64,000 bases of DNA from positions 10,875,076 to 10,939,075 of the forward strand of contig CM049309.1 of the NCBI GenBank assembly GCA_026874595.1, written 5' to 3'. The position numbers were made by a program, and so were the translations under genes. Numbering within the stretch: position 1 is the first letter of the stretch; each line of letters opens with the position of its first letter. Source of the DNA: Sipunculus nudus (lineage: Eukaryota; Annelida; Sipuncula; Golfingiida; Sipunculidae). The notes under the pieces are model-generated. The model did not search any database. It was not told the origin of the DNA and saw only the letters and a program-made list of their open reading frames with translations. This document shows, one piece after another, positions 12,371 through 23,370 of the stretch.

Positions 12371-12914
12371 AAGCTTTATAAGTTGTTTATTTATCATATT
12401 AAATATAACTTTATTTAAATAAAAAGTTTGCTAATTACATATGATGTCTTACAATAGTCACTAAGACAGTTCTAAAATCCTGGATAATGTGAGCTCCACT
12501 GACATGAAAAACATGCCATCTAGTCAGGCAAGGACCCACATATCCTAAATCATCAAATAAAATGTCGAGACTAACAAGCCTGCAATGCTAATTTCAAATC
12601 TAAAGTTAAAACAATTTTAGTCAGAGTTCTTTCCTTTCTTTGTCACCCAGCACAAAAAAAAAATCTATCTGGTAGCTGATGAATCAGATTGTTGAAACAC
12701 CACTCCATGATCCTTTTCTTGTAATTTAAAAAAAGAACATCATCTGATAGGAAAGTACTGCACAACATTAAATTAATATTGGTTAAAGGATAATGTGGGA
12801 TCAAAAGCTTTGGGTGATTTAGATCAAGAAGATAATGACAACACGAATACTAGTGTCAAGGCAAATATTTAGCACATGTATAGCGGCTGGGTTTGTGTGT
12901 CTGCATCTAGAGTT

Positions 12915-13640
12915 GGAGTGTACTTACCTAGAGCCTGGGTTAAGGTGTGCCTGTTTGGAGCATACTTACCTGGAACCTGGGTTTAGTGTGGCCGTTTGGA
13001 GCATAATTACCTGAAGCCTGGGTTTAGGTGTGGCCGTTTGGAGCATACTTACCTGAAGCCTGGGTTTAGGTGTGGCCGTTAGGAGCATACTTACCTTGAG
13101 CCTGGGTTTAGGTGTGGCTGTTTGGAGCATAATTACCTTGAGCCTGGGTTTAGGTGTAGCCGTTTGGAGCATACTTACCTGAAGCCTGGGTTTAGGTGTG
13201 GCTGTTTGGAGGATTATTACCTTGAGCCTGGGTTTAGGTGTGGTCGTTTGGAGCATACTTACCTTGAGCCTGGGTTTAGGTGTGGGTGTTTGGAGCATAC
13301 TTACCTTGAGCCTGGGTTTAGGTGTGGCTGTTTGGAGCATACTTACCTTGAGCCTGGGTTTAGGTGTGGGTGTTTGGAGCATACTTACCTTGAGCCTGGG
13401 TTTAGGTGTGGCCGTTTGGAGCATACTTACCTTGAGCCTGGGTTTAGGTGTGGCCGTTTGGAGCATACTTACCTTGATCCTGGGTTTAGGTGTGGGTGTT
13501 TGGAGCATACTTACCTTGAGCCTGGGTTTAGGTGTGGGTGTTTGGAGCATACTTACCTTGATCCATGGTTTAGGTGTGGGTGTTTGGAGCATACTTACCT
13601 TGAGCCTGGGTTAAGGTGTGGGTGTTTGGAGCATACATAC
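12915..13640 (-). repeat. 42-bp minisatellite, 17 units, each with a 5' splice site
   Basis: On the minus strand each unit reads GTAAGTATGCTCCAAAC, then ACCCACACCTAAACCC and AGGCTCAAG. The unit is the last 27 nt of the adjacent exon (ending 13641) plus the first 15 nt of its intron. The period is 42 bp throughout, except for one unit with a 1-bp deletion near 12986. Many units carry CAG or AAG followed by GTAAGTATG, a better match to the U1 consensus than the exon's own CAG/GTATGTATG. Because 42 is a multiple of 3, the frame stays open through about 15 units. A T-to-A change in the unit nearest the exon (TTAACC near 13611) creates an in-frame TAA. On the opposite strand the array also gives long but meaningless ORFs. 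Confidence 0.9.
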
Positions 13641-13825
13641 CTGTAGTCTGGGTTTAGGTGTGGGTGGTGATCTGGGAGCTCTGGGTGTTGCTGATGAGCT
13701 GATTTCATCAGAACTGTTCAGACCATGTATGAAACCCTGCATGGATTCTTCATCAGAGTCCAGTGCTAACTTGGTGTTGATTTTCTGGGCACTTGGTAAC
13801 TGGTACATAGATCTCTCATTACTTG
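13641..13825 (-). CDS. C19orf44: C19orf44-like protein, exon 3 (adjoins donor array)
   Basis: A 185-nt exon with acceptor CATTGCAG, entering in phase 1 and leaving in phase 0 at donor GTATGT. It encodes ASNERSMYQLPSAQKINTKL, then an acidic patch (DSDEESMQ), then SSSATPRAPRSPPTPKPRLQ. The proline-rich end, TPKPRLQ, is the sequence amplified in the downstream array. The first donor is the only one that avoids an in-frame stop, so I place the exon end there. Transcripts are needed to show which donor is used. Confidence 0.8.
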
Positions 13826-14190
13826 CTGCAATGACAATAACACATTGCATGTCTGTGCAGTCTCACAAAGTGATACATAAAAATGACAGAAACAAAAATG
13901 CATATCTAGAACACATTATGGTGTTCTGAATGATACTGATATTTCAAACTGAATCTGTATTCCTCAAAATATCACAGGGTAAAATTATTTTTCATAACAG
14001 TTCATATCAGTTACATTCAATTGACAGTTTAATTATCTAATCAGGACTGGATACTTTTTTTGTAAACATATTGGGTCATGTTTGTTACTTTCTTCAGGGC
14101 CAGATGTACACTTTTTTTACATATTGCAAAATTATGTGATCATGCTGTTTGTACAACAACCAGATGATATGAAATACAAAAAATATTTAC

Positions 14191-14797
14191 CAGGCTTTGT
14201 CTCTTGTGTTTTAACTTGTGGCTCTGTAAAATCAGTGCTGGTTGCGGGTTTCTTTATAAATCGATTCCCAGCTTTTCCTAAGTTTCCAAATTCTGAGTCA
14301 CTGCTGGATTGCAACTCTGGTGCCCTGCTTTTGTTAACTCTACCTGCTGTGGATGGTTCATATACATTATGGGAACCAAACGCAGTTTTCGGTGGAGGTT
14401 TTTGTGCTGGTTGCTGTTTCTTAACTGGAAGTACCTCAGAATCCATGCTCATATCAAAATCAATATCACTGTCACTTGTGAGTGATAATCGGGGCTGTGG
14501 CTTTGGTTTAGTCACCTGCCGAGTCTTTTCGGCGACCTTTGAAAGGACACCACTTTCTCTCTTGGTAAATTTGTTAAACGACTGTGATTTAATTGGCTCT
14601 GCTGCTGAGGTGCATGGTTTCTGCGCTGCTGGGGATGTTTCCTGTTCTGTCTTTTTCTTCAGGAACTTATTGACTGGTTTCTTTTCTGCTGCTACTGGGT
14701 TATAGTTCTCAGTATCGGAATCTTCATCTTTATCCAGCATCTCACTCCAGTTTATCTGATGAGGGTTTGTCTTATGGCTAAGAGCACTCAGATAAGC
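14191..14797 (-). CDS. C19orf44: C19orf44-like protein, exon 2
   Basis: A 607-nt exon with acceptor GATTCCAG and donor GTAAAT, entering in phase 0 and leaving in phase 1. It encodes AYLSALSHKTNPHQINWSEM, then LDKDEDSDTENYN, then KKPVNKFLKKKTEQETSPA, which matches the KVSRFLKKKQ...ISPE patch of vertebrate C19orf44. The remainder is polar and disordered with acidic DSDIDFDMSMDSE and DSEFGNLG patches. No folded domain is recognised. Confidence 0.87.
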
Positions 14798-15374
14798 CTG
14801 GAATCAAAAAGAGAAAAAGATCACAAATGATAATTCCATAAACGTCTGTCTTCTATCACCAGTTATCTAAAAATTAACATTGCTTCACTTGTACTAAATC
14901 TAGTTCATCCCCATCAAGTGTGGGCTTGATAATCACAAGATAAAACTTAAAGATACCAATTCAATTCATTTTTTTAAATTCAAATTCAATGTGCCATTCT
15001 GATGGGTTGCAGTCTAGTGATAAAACATTTCACAGTCATTAGTGAATAAATATGCTGATATACAAAAAGTGTAAAACAGACAAAACAGCATTTTCAATGG
15101 TTCACCATGCTCCTTCTGACACCCATTAAAAATATTTGTTTTTGTTTTAGGTCAAACACTGTATGACTGTGCTATAAAATAAAAAAAATAAAAACTCCCA
15201 GAAAAGAGCAAGTTCTCATGAGCAATAATTGGAAAATCTTGAGAGCTGGAACATTTGTTCATTGGTTCAGCTCTATTCAATTTGACTGTAGGTTTTAATT
15301 CCATCTCATTTTCAATTTAATTCCAATTCATATAATTTCATCCTCAATTCAAATTAAATTCCAAATCAATATTG

Positions 15375-15834
15375 AAGGTGCCTATTCACCTACTTTGAAA
15401 AAGAATTTATTCGATTTCTGGCTTCCTCTGTTTATATATTGATGATCTAAGGGTAATTTTGGTTGTGAAAAGTTCTTATTATGCCTTCATGAAGGATGTG
15501 GGAACTTATTTATCAACAATATGTTTGTAAGCACAGTAATGTTGACAAACGGGAAAAACATGTAACCTAAGGTGGTAGTTTGCATATATGCGTAGGTAGA
15601 AAGGTCACTCGTTGCAAAATGCCATTTGCAAAGCTCTAGCTTATCTGACTTGCTGCCAGATGCCCTTTATGAATTTGTTTTATTTTGGCAAGCCCCAACA
15701 TATAATAAACTTATAGATATAAACAAAACAAGCTGCCTGTGTGCAGTGATATCCACGTTTACAGGCCTAATTTTATAAAAGCTCCCAGGGATGAACTTTA
15801 GCTGATAAAGGTAAGATAGGTGATTTGGCCCCTT
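15375..15834. mobile_element. 460-bp MITE-like element with terminal inverted repeats
   Basis: The left end reads AAGGTGCCTATTCACCTAC. The right end is GATAGGTGATTTGGCCCCTT, whose complement is AAGGGGCCAAATCACCTATC. The ends pair over about 18 bp with a few mismatches. It is non-coding, lies in an intron of the C19orf44-like gene, and ends about 48 bp from the donor of the exon at 15882. No clear target-site duplication was found. Confidence 0.55.
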
Positions 15835-15881
15835 TAACCCCTGGTCTGACCCTGGGGTTGACCTGCTTAGCCAAAACTTAC

Positions 15882-16052
15882 CCCAACCCCTTCATCATCC
15901 CCTCTGTTAGACTTGCTGACTCGTTCACCGCGTAGTTGTGATGAAGCTCTCTGCAGCACTGAGTCTGCTTTAAATCTCCCACCAGGGGGAACTGCTCTCA
16001 CTCCACCTCCATACATGGTGACACTTTGGTGATCTAGTTCCTCATAAAGCAC
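15882..16052 (-). CDS. C19orf44: C19orf44-like protein, most 5' exon recognised
   Basis: A 171-nt phase-0 exon with acceptor TCCTTACAG and donor GTAAGT. It encodes VLYEELDHQSVTMYGGGVRA, then VPPGGRFKADSVLQRASSQL and RGERVSKSNRGDDEGVG. Its ends and phase fit the exon at 14797. Similarity to the vertebrate protein is weak here, as expected for the divergent N-terminal half. The methionine inside this exon is not a convincing start, because the frame is open to the acceptor. The true start must be in an upstream exon that I could not identify. Confidence 0.7.
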
Positions 16053-16118
16053 CTGTAAGGAATTGTGTGGAGGTTATAATTATAAATTCAAGCATATAAT
16101 CCAGTTTTCACATCATTA

Positions 16119-17135
16119 TAGTCCATTTCATCCATTCATGTTCACCTGTTTTTGTTGTAAAATTATTAGTTTCATTCAGGGGAAAAATGGAAAGTGTAGT
16201 TTTTCAACAAGGTTAATCAATACTTGCCTTACATTTTTAATGAGCAAGCTAATTATTTAAAAATATGAAAAAAATTAGTCTACATTTTACAATATAACAG
16301 ACCCACTTGCAGAGGTCAAGGCCATTGGTCACATGGAAATACAGCCTCAACTGACAGCTGCAGACATGCTGGCTACCTCATTACTAGCTGCTGTTAATAC
16401 ACAACTACATATTAAGTCCTAGCTGATTAAACCTTAAATGAGAATTTAATCATTGGAAGATATAAAAATTGAGATGATTTGCTTAAAATACGTCACAACA
16501 ACTGAAACCTGGTTTTCTATCCTATTATATACATTTGTTAATTAAGTTACAGGACAAAGTAATGTTCAGTATTATTATTTGCAAGTACGTGCATTGAAAT
16601 TTGAGATTTTTTCTTAAGCATTTTTCTTCTAAATATGCCAATAAATATGACATATTTTGAATAAATATATATTTTTATTAAGTCCAACATATTTCTGGTT
16701 GAACAAGCTAGTTCTAATTATGATGTAACCGTGATTGTGGTAATGAGGTAGCCTGGCAATCAATGAAGCCCAATTTGCGGCCGATATGGTTGACTGGCAA
16801 GAGTCAGGGCCAGGCAGTGGCTCTATCGGTTTGCGGCCTAAATGGTTGCCTGCTGGGCACCTGCGTCCGATATGGTTGACCTAATTCGATTGGATTATGT
16901 CATGCAAATACTCTAAAAAATATAACTAGTCAACACAAATATGGCTACTTATGCAGGGACACATCATATCTGCCAGATCATTGTGAAGAGACAAAAAGTT
17001 GTGGAAAATTAACTTGACATTTATTGTAAAATTCTTGATTGCCAAATTAGGCTGTCACTTCATCATGCAGTTTTCGAGGAATATATTATATAATATAAAA
17101 TTTTAAGAAAATTCTCTTAAATAACAGATGGACAC
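16119..17135. mobile_element. TA-flanked MITE, copy 1, interrupted and right-end truncated
   Basis: Left end TAGTCCATTTCATCCATTC, preceded by TA. It aligns with the intact copy at 18856-19395, including the shared block CAGACCCACTTGCAG and the right part AGATCATTGTGAAGAGAC. Alignment breaks off near 16376 and resumes near 16895, so about 520 bp is inserted. The right terminal repeat decays after AACAGATGGACAC near 17135. Confidence 0.65.
16376..16895. mobile_element. About 520-bp insertion inside the MITE copy
   Basis: Absent from the sister MITE copy at 18856. It is locally GC-richer than its surroundings at 16770-16880. It carries three versions of a GCGGCCTAAATGGTTG / GCGGCCGATATGGTTG / CGTCCGATATGGTTG motif. 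Its own ends are not clear. Confidence 0.45.
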
Positions 17136-18755
17136 AAATTCAAGAAACAGCATACAAATTCCAATAGGAGCATCATTCATGTGCATTGTGTTGTTTTCAG
17201 AATTACCAGTAATTAGGTTTTATATTAACGAGGCTAATTTTTCATGAATTTCATTATTTCATTGTTTCATGAGGTTTCCATTTTAGACAACAAATGTCAT
17301 CTCACATATACTCGCCCCACAACGTGGGCCACGTTTTCATGTAACTAGCTAGACATAGTAATCTCGTGCCAAAATGGCAATGTGATAGGCAAATGTTTTC
17401 CTGTTGTATTTGGTGTTAGCCAGATTCCAAATATTGGAATATTATTGGCCCATTTTCAGCAGAACTATAGAAACTGGGCTGCAGCCTACCGCCGGTACCT
17501 TATGCACAACAGGTGTTGCATAATAAACTGTTTCCTGAAAAAGGCCCATACATATTATTTTCCTGAGAATTCCCGTATTTAATTTTGCTCATAACTGGAG
17601 TTTATTATATTAGAGGAGTATGTTCCCCGTCTGAACAGGGGTGTGGGGGCGGAGCCCCCACCTTAAGCTTCATTCTCCTGTTTAAATAGTAAATGGTTTC
17701 CCATTTTAGCGAAAGATGGTGCTTCAATCGCAGATATAAATGAACAAAACTTGCTCCTGCTGGTATCTTGTCTTCACGGGACACTTAGAAGCATGTAGGG
17801 CTCTTAGTCTAAGAGATCGTAGGTTCAATTCCCGATTCAGGGGACTTCTGATGTTAAGTAGTTGTTAATGTTAGAAGAGTTGAGTGTAGGGAAATCTACA
17901 GGGAAAAGTAGGAGTTAAAATAGGGAATGAGAGGAGACAGTTTTATTTATATTTTCCTCAATAGAAGCAAAGCCCGCGTTCTATAAGGGCTCCCCATTTT
18001 CTTTAGTTAGACGAGCTGTCCAGTCTGATCTTATGTCTGGATTAACCTGTCATTCGTGCTGGATGCTGACAAGCCGAAGAGTTTGGAGAGTGGGGGGGGG
18101 GGGGGGGGGGGGGTAAGGCCAGTTCTTGATAAAGCGGATCCCCTGTCACTACTAGTGTCAGGCTGTCTGGATTTAAAACAAGTGGGTACGAGTCTAGAAT
18201 TCAGGCTGCTGTTCTGGACACGTTAAGACACCACGGATGTCATGTGAAATGTTGTAATAATATATCCAGTTTACTCCTTTGTAAGTTAATGGTATCCTAT
18301 ATCCTTCCCAAGTACCTCTTACCCTGTAATAATATACAATTTATCCTTCCTTCACGCAATTTAACATGCTCGTATCAGTCATGATTCCTCCCTCTTGCTT
18401 GTTTACACCACTTGGCTTATGTGTACATGTCCTGCCTACGTCATTCATATCCGTTGCCTTGCGCCCTCCAGGCATTTGTACGCACACACATCATGGATAT
18501 ATTTGGTGTATTTCAAGGGTTAGGGTTCACAAATAACAGTGACTCCACCTTGTCCGCGCGTAGCGTGAGACAGAGTATGGTTTAGTGGCAGGCAGTTAAC
18601 AAACGGCTGAGGGTTAATTTTTCCAAGCTTTTGCGATGTCCGGGAGCGAAGCACTCGGACGACACATATTCTTGCCAAAATTAACCCTCATTTTAACAAC
18701 GACCAATTCTGAAAAGTAGATTTAAATATCCCCACTCGACTCCTCACACCCAACT
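17136..18755. other. Intergenic or 5' intron sequence, no gene recognised
   Basis: No ORF resembling a known protein. A 22-G tract lies at 18092-18113. A B-box-like GGTTCAATTCC with a nearby 6-bp stem occurs at about 17800-17840, but no full tRNA fold is visible. Confidence 0.4.
18092..18113 (+). repeat. Poly-G tract
   Basis: 22 consecutive G. Comparable tracts are at 27184-27203 and 38418-38440, with shorter ones at 20802-20815 and 27451-27460. All are on the plus strand and could form G-quadruplexes. Confidence 0.95.
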
Positions 18756-18757
18756 TG

Positions 18758-18832
18758 TCTTGCATGGCGCAGTGGTAGCGCATAGGACTTGTTAAACCAT
18801 GATTGCTGGTTCGAGGCCTGATGCAGAGCTTC
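18758..18832 (+). repeat. tRNA-like sequence, probably a SINE head or pseudo-tRNA
   Basis: Has a good A box (TGGCGCAGTGGTAGCGC), a TTGTTAA loop in the anticodon position (GTT, as in tRNA-Asn), and a B box GGTTCGAGGCC at the expected distance. The acceptor stem does not pair and the anticodon stem is imperfect, so I do not call a functional tRNA. Confidence 0.4.
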
Positions 18833-18855
18833 ACAATTGCATGTTATGTGTACTA

Positions 18856-19395
18856 TAGTCCGTTTCATCCCCTTATGTCCACCTGTTTTTTGCTATGAAA
18901 ATTTTTATTAGGTACATTTCAAAGGAAACAATTATAGAGTAGAGGAGAGGATTACAGAACCTAATTTTCAACTAGGTAACTAAATTCCTACCTTATATCA
19001 TATTTGAGTAACATAATTTTCTGAAAATATGAGAAATCAGTCAACATTTTACAACACATCAGACCCACTTATGGCGGTCAAGGTCATTGGTCACATGCAA
19101 AAACAGCCTCAACTGACAGCTGCTGATAGGATGATCTCATGTAAACACTCTAAAAAAATATAACCAGCTAAAACAAAGATGGCTACTTATGGAGGGACAC
19201 ACAATATCTGCCAGATCATGATAAAGAGACTAAAATGTTGTGAAACATGAACGGGGGATTTATTGTAAAATTTTTAACTGCCATATTAGGTTGTCACTTC
19301 CATATTTTGTATTGGAAAATATTGAAAAATATAAACTTTTAAGTAAATCATCTACACTGAAAAAACAGGTGGACAGCAGGTGATGAAATGGACTA
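18856..19395. mobile_element. 540-bp MITE, intact copy with TA duplication
   Basis: Left end TAGTCCGTTTCATC and TGTCCACCTGTTTTTT; right end AAAAAACAGGTGGACA and GATGAAATGGACTA. The inverted repeat is about 37 bp with few mismatches and is flanked by TA on each side, as made by Tc1/mariner-type transposases. It is non-coding. Confidence 0.8.
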
Positions 19396-19754
19396 TAATA
19401 ATTGCATTTCTCATTACAGGTTCGCCACTAGACGGAGACACAGATACATACGGCAGACATACGAACAAGATACTAGAAACCATAAACATAGACATCAGAA
19501 GTTTTATTCATTGACTCAAACTCGATGGCTCAAACAGCAGCCTGAATCATAGACTCGCTCCAGAAAGTGATTCAAGTTGTGACAGGCCGGGCTATAATGT
19601 TAATGGAACCCTGACATTTTCTGAATACATGCGTAAATATAAACATATAATATGAATAAGTCATCGAATATATAAGGTTATTATTATGTCTACAAACGTA
19701 AATTGAGTCTTCATTCGGCAAAAGTCTCACTTTTCTTCAAACTTGCCTGTCAGT

Positions 19755-19835
19755 TTTCAGTTTCCAGAGCGCTAGCCGCCATGATGTAAACAAACTGCCA
19801 TTTCCGGTGTAGCGGTAAAAATGGACCGTGTTAGG
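19755..19835 (-). promoter_or_regulatory. Candidate TATA-less promoter on the minus strand
   Basis: On the minus strand this reads ACACCGGAAATGGCAG (an ETS-type CCGGAAAT site), followed by CATCATGGCGGCTAGCG (a YY1-like ATGGCGGC). It is locally GC-richer than its surroundings. It points toward the C19orf44-like gene, 3.7 kb upstream of the first recognised exon. The short ORF from this ATG stops after ten codons, so any exon here would be 5' UTR. Confidence 0.3.
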
Positions 19836-21730
19836 AATAAACAGTTATTTTGTCAATCTGATCAAAGAGATCAGGGTGATTCAATGGTATATGGAATAAA
19901 TCGATTTTATTCCCCCCACCCCACCCCAACACATAGCACAAAACATTATCAAAACATTTTGGATATGGCGGTAAAGATGTTTTAACAGAAATTTATCAAA
20001 ACATTTAAGAAAAGTTTCCAAAACATTTCACAAATGAAATAAATTACAGAAACGTTTTTAAAATGAGACTGATTTTACAAAAAAAAAAAAAAAAAAAAAA
20101 AGTAAGTCGAAAAAAATCATTAATATAATTTATAACAATATCTTTAACTTTTCGTTACATCTCTGTAAAAATAATGTCTAAAGGAAAAACGATACTTCAA
20201 TTACATTCTAAGAATGAGAGGTGAAAAGGATTACATATGAAATTTTCAAAATGTAACAATTAAACGAAATTGAAAATATATATATTTTCTGACAAAGTGT
20301 AATAGGTCTTGGATAAAGCATTTTTTTTAATTTCTGTAGGACGTCTTCAAAATGTTTTTCACACAATACGCTTTAATGTTTTTAAAATGTTTTTGGAAAC
20401 ATTTTAAACGCATTTTCATATTATTCCTGTGCTAACATGGTTTTCAATTGTAACATAAAAATCGTCTTTCAAATACAGTGTTGAATTGGGCGGAAAATCA
20501 TTCATTTCATGTCAGAGTATAAATCTTGTATTAAGAAGTCCCGTCTCGATCAAGCCTAAATTCCATTGTTACAATTGTGATGTCATAATGGCAATCGTAG
20601 TGACACACATATGACCCTGAGCTTAAGTCACTAAAACGAGTTGCCTTAAAACCCCTGTTTCCATTGAATCAGTTTCTCGCCACCTACATACACGAACGTT
20701 ACGTTGCAAGTGAATTACAATGGATCAACCGATAAAGTAATTCCGATCACGACCGAGCGAGCTGTTTATAATCAAACAATAAGGGTTGTCAATTTATCTA
20801 GGGGGGGGGGGGGGGTCGGAGTGGGAGGGTCATCAAAGTATCTTATAAACAGACATACACACAGATACATTGACCCCTCCCCCCCCGCCGCCGCTTGGTA
20901 AAAACTGGAGGGGGGGGGGGGATATACCCCCATCCTCTCTGTATTGACGCCTCTGTAAATGCTCATGTAATAATATAAACTTAATGGTTTTCAAGAAAAT
21001 TTCATATGTACTATATAATTCTGCTGTTTTTTATGCGCAAATAACAAAAATCAACCATAATCGAATAAAAACCACTTTTTTCATGTTTCAATATTTTCTA
21101 TTGATTTTTTTCCTTTTGACTTTTCATTTACCTGTAACATTTGTAACTACCTTTTTTATACACATCACTACACTTTATGCTTACAGATTTTTTCTGCATT
21201 TTCGCCCTAACTACTTTATCAAAAAGGCACAGCAACTTGAACGGTTAATTAGTAAGAATTCTGAATTCATCATTAAAGAAATAATATTTAAGCAAGACAA
21301 TTAGTTATATACTTTGTCGCTAGATGGCAGCACCTGGGAATAGCAATTCGGATTCTGTTCGTTTTCTCTCCGAGCAGTGGGTTGAGTTTTTTTTTAGTAT
21401 GTTGGTGACATTTTTTTTTAATCGTGGACGGCCTTTTGTCTCTTATGATTTACTGCACGTTGCGGGTTATAAAGGTTGTTTAATTATGGCCTACTTTACA
21501 TTTTTTACCTTAACTGCTGTCCTGAATTTACTAACATTGGAAATGTAGATACGAAAGTGGAATGTGGATGATATGCAACAAAAGAATTGAGAGCGTGCTA
21601 TTAAAAGCTTTTCTATACCTTTTGCCACAATGGCGTCAATTTATCTTCAAGCGGGGGGGGGGGTTTACTCACAAGCGTGGGAGGATAATCAAAGTGATCA
21701 AACTTTTTTTTTAATTATAACAAATATGTA

Positions 21731-21793
<63 letters not shown>

Positions 21794-22970
21794 GAAATTT
21801 CTTTGTGCCACAAATACATTAAAATTACGTTCATAGCTTTAAAATGTAAGGTATAACGTTTCCACTCTAAACCAGGTTAAGATATATACTATTTCACAGT
21901 AAACCCAGAAATAGAACCAAAGTTTTTAATTATAGTTATTAGCATATTTCATTTCCAATTAAAAAATATTATCCTCTGAATATCAGCGGGGAATGATAAC
22001 ATTGACCATCCTCCCTTGGTATTTCTCAGTTGTTTTCTAAAACTGATTCAAGATTTAAGTATTAAAATATATTGGATGATATTCATAATGGAGTACAACG
22101 TGTAACTTAGGGAGTGTGACATGTGTTAAGTGAGCGAAAGTTACTTTTTATAAGTTTAAGGATGGTTGGTTGGGATTTTTTTCACCGCTATGCGAAGATT
22201 CCAATATACATATAAAGATAGAAAAATTGCATTCTAATCAAGATAAACAAAAATAAAGAACAGCATATAGAAAGGGTCGGACTATTGAGAGAAAACCACA
22301 GAAAACTCAATCCAAAATCACCCAAGAGCACTTGGATGCAACAAGCTTTTTGCATTCCTGAATATTTTAGTTGTTTTTACTGATAACTAGTATAAAAAGT
22401 ATTATTCACTATAAAAAACACATATATTCCTTTCACAATTTGAAGGTTTAACCTACTAATGACTAACTTTTTAAATATTATAAAACACAGGAATACATTC
22501 AAGTGAATATTAAAAATTATAATTCAAAAGTATGATTTTTACATTGACCGGGGAACCCGACGCTGTTCATGATCAGTGAGTGCTCGGTGACCATCGGACT
22601 TTGACTTAGAGAAAGATATCGCCACCTGTTGGCCAAATCGGTTACTAACATTACCGACAGCAGTTTGGCAGGAGAGAAGTAAAGGTCAAATTAAGTAAAG
22701 TATTCATTTATATATATTAATCTTATTATTTTAAGTTTTTAATCTGTTCAAACAATTAAAATTATATTTATTTATTGTAGATTCTAATACAACCATGCAA
22801 AATCCAGTAGCATGGAGAGAATCAATTTTAAATAGATGACCGCGCAATATAAGAAGACCAAATGCATTTACATAAATTTATAATTAAATGAATAACATTT
22901 CAACAACAATTTAAAATTTTAAGGAGGAGACGATCAGGGTTATTGTACACTTAGTATAACGCGGGTAATG
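19836..22970. other. Intergenic, simple repeats, no gene recognised
   Basis: Contains a long A tract (20079-20101), G tracts (20802-20815 and 21652-21663), a pyrimidine/purine-biased patch near 20880-20925 and a (TA)n array at 21737-21789. Many AAAACATTT and complementary AAATGTTTT motifs at 19945-20075 and 20340-20420 suggest a decayed inverted-repeat element. ORFs on the plus strand at 20984 and 21324 have biased, unrecognisable content. Confidence 0.45.
21737..21789. repeat. (TA)n microsatellite
   Basis: Uninterrupted TA dinucleotides. Similar arrays occur at 28772-28800, 29079-29138, 32752-32811, 32978-33012 and 41138-41230. ORFs of alternating Ile-Tyr across them are artefacts. Confidence 0.95.
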
Positions 22971-22975
22971 TTTAC

Positions 22976-23370
22976 CACAGTGTTGTTTTGGAATGAAATA
23001 CTGCTGTATCTTGACTCTGTTTACTCAGACGACCGGCTTTGGAATACAAGTTGCACTTGAAACTACGTTTCAATGATCTTAGGCATAAATGTACCCTTTG
23101 ATTAAAATCAAACAAAATCGTTAGGTCACTGTACCATTTAAGGGACTAAATAACACGCAAGTGGTTGGCGCAATCAAACATTTATAAACCCGAGAGGTCT
23201 ATATACTCATTCCTAACAGACCAGAGTTTTCAAGTCTGCATGTGGAAGTTTATTAACTGCTTTTACTAGAACATCGATTAAAATGCAAACATGTCGACAG
23301 TTTGAATAAAGTGATTGTTAATTAATTATTGCAAGAGCATTTGAACTAAGCAGTCAAACGAATACCAGAT
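22976..23370. repeat. Local repeat S, copy 1
   Basis: One of four diverged non-coding copies surrounding the small gene at 25-26 kb. Landmarks are ACCGGCTTTGGAATACAAG, TTGCACTTG, GTCACTGTACCA, then AAACATGTCGACAGTTTG, AATAAAGTGATTGTTAAT and AGCAGTC. Others are at about 24400, 26215 and 27470. Confidence 0.6.

Larger units (their letters stand above)
4773..13640 (-). other. 8.9-kb intron filled with nested repeats
   Basis: This is the intron between two phase-0-compatible exons of the C19orf44-like gene. Its 5' end (13640 downwards) begins with a 17-unit 42-bp array of splice-donor copies. Between 4851 and about 12370 it carries a mobile element interrupted by at least three other insertions. 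The stretch 12380-12915 is AT-rich with nothing recognised. Confidence 0.8.

Noticed and set aside
12915-13640. Regular direct repeats suggesting a CRISPR-like array
   Set aside because: Units are contiguous with no unique spacers, and the sequence is a eukaryotic intron.
12966-13646. Long repetitive ORFs on both strands across the 42-bp array
   Set aside because: A 42-bp period keeps all frames open. The plus-strand versions have no gene context, and the minus-strand one is cut from its exon by an in-frame stop, so I treat the array as intronic.
18758-18832. Functional tRNA-Asn gene
   Set aside because: A and B boxes and a GTT anticodon position exist, but the acceptor stem does not pair. 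A SINE head or pseudogene fits better.
19755-19805. ATG in GGCGGCTAGCG as the start of the C19orf44-like protein
   Set aside because: The frame stops after ten codons and no good donor precedes the stop, so it can only be 5' UTR or unrelated.
20984-21548. Two consecutive plus-strand ORFs (106 and 74 residues)
   Set aside because: Composition is Phe/Ile/Tyr-rich as expected of AT-rich noise, with no motif and no splice context.
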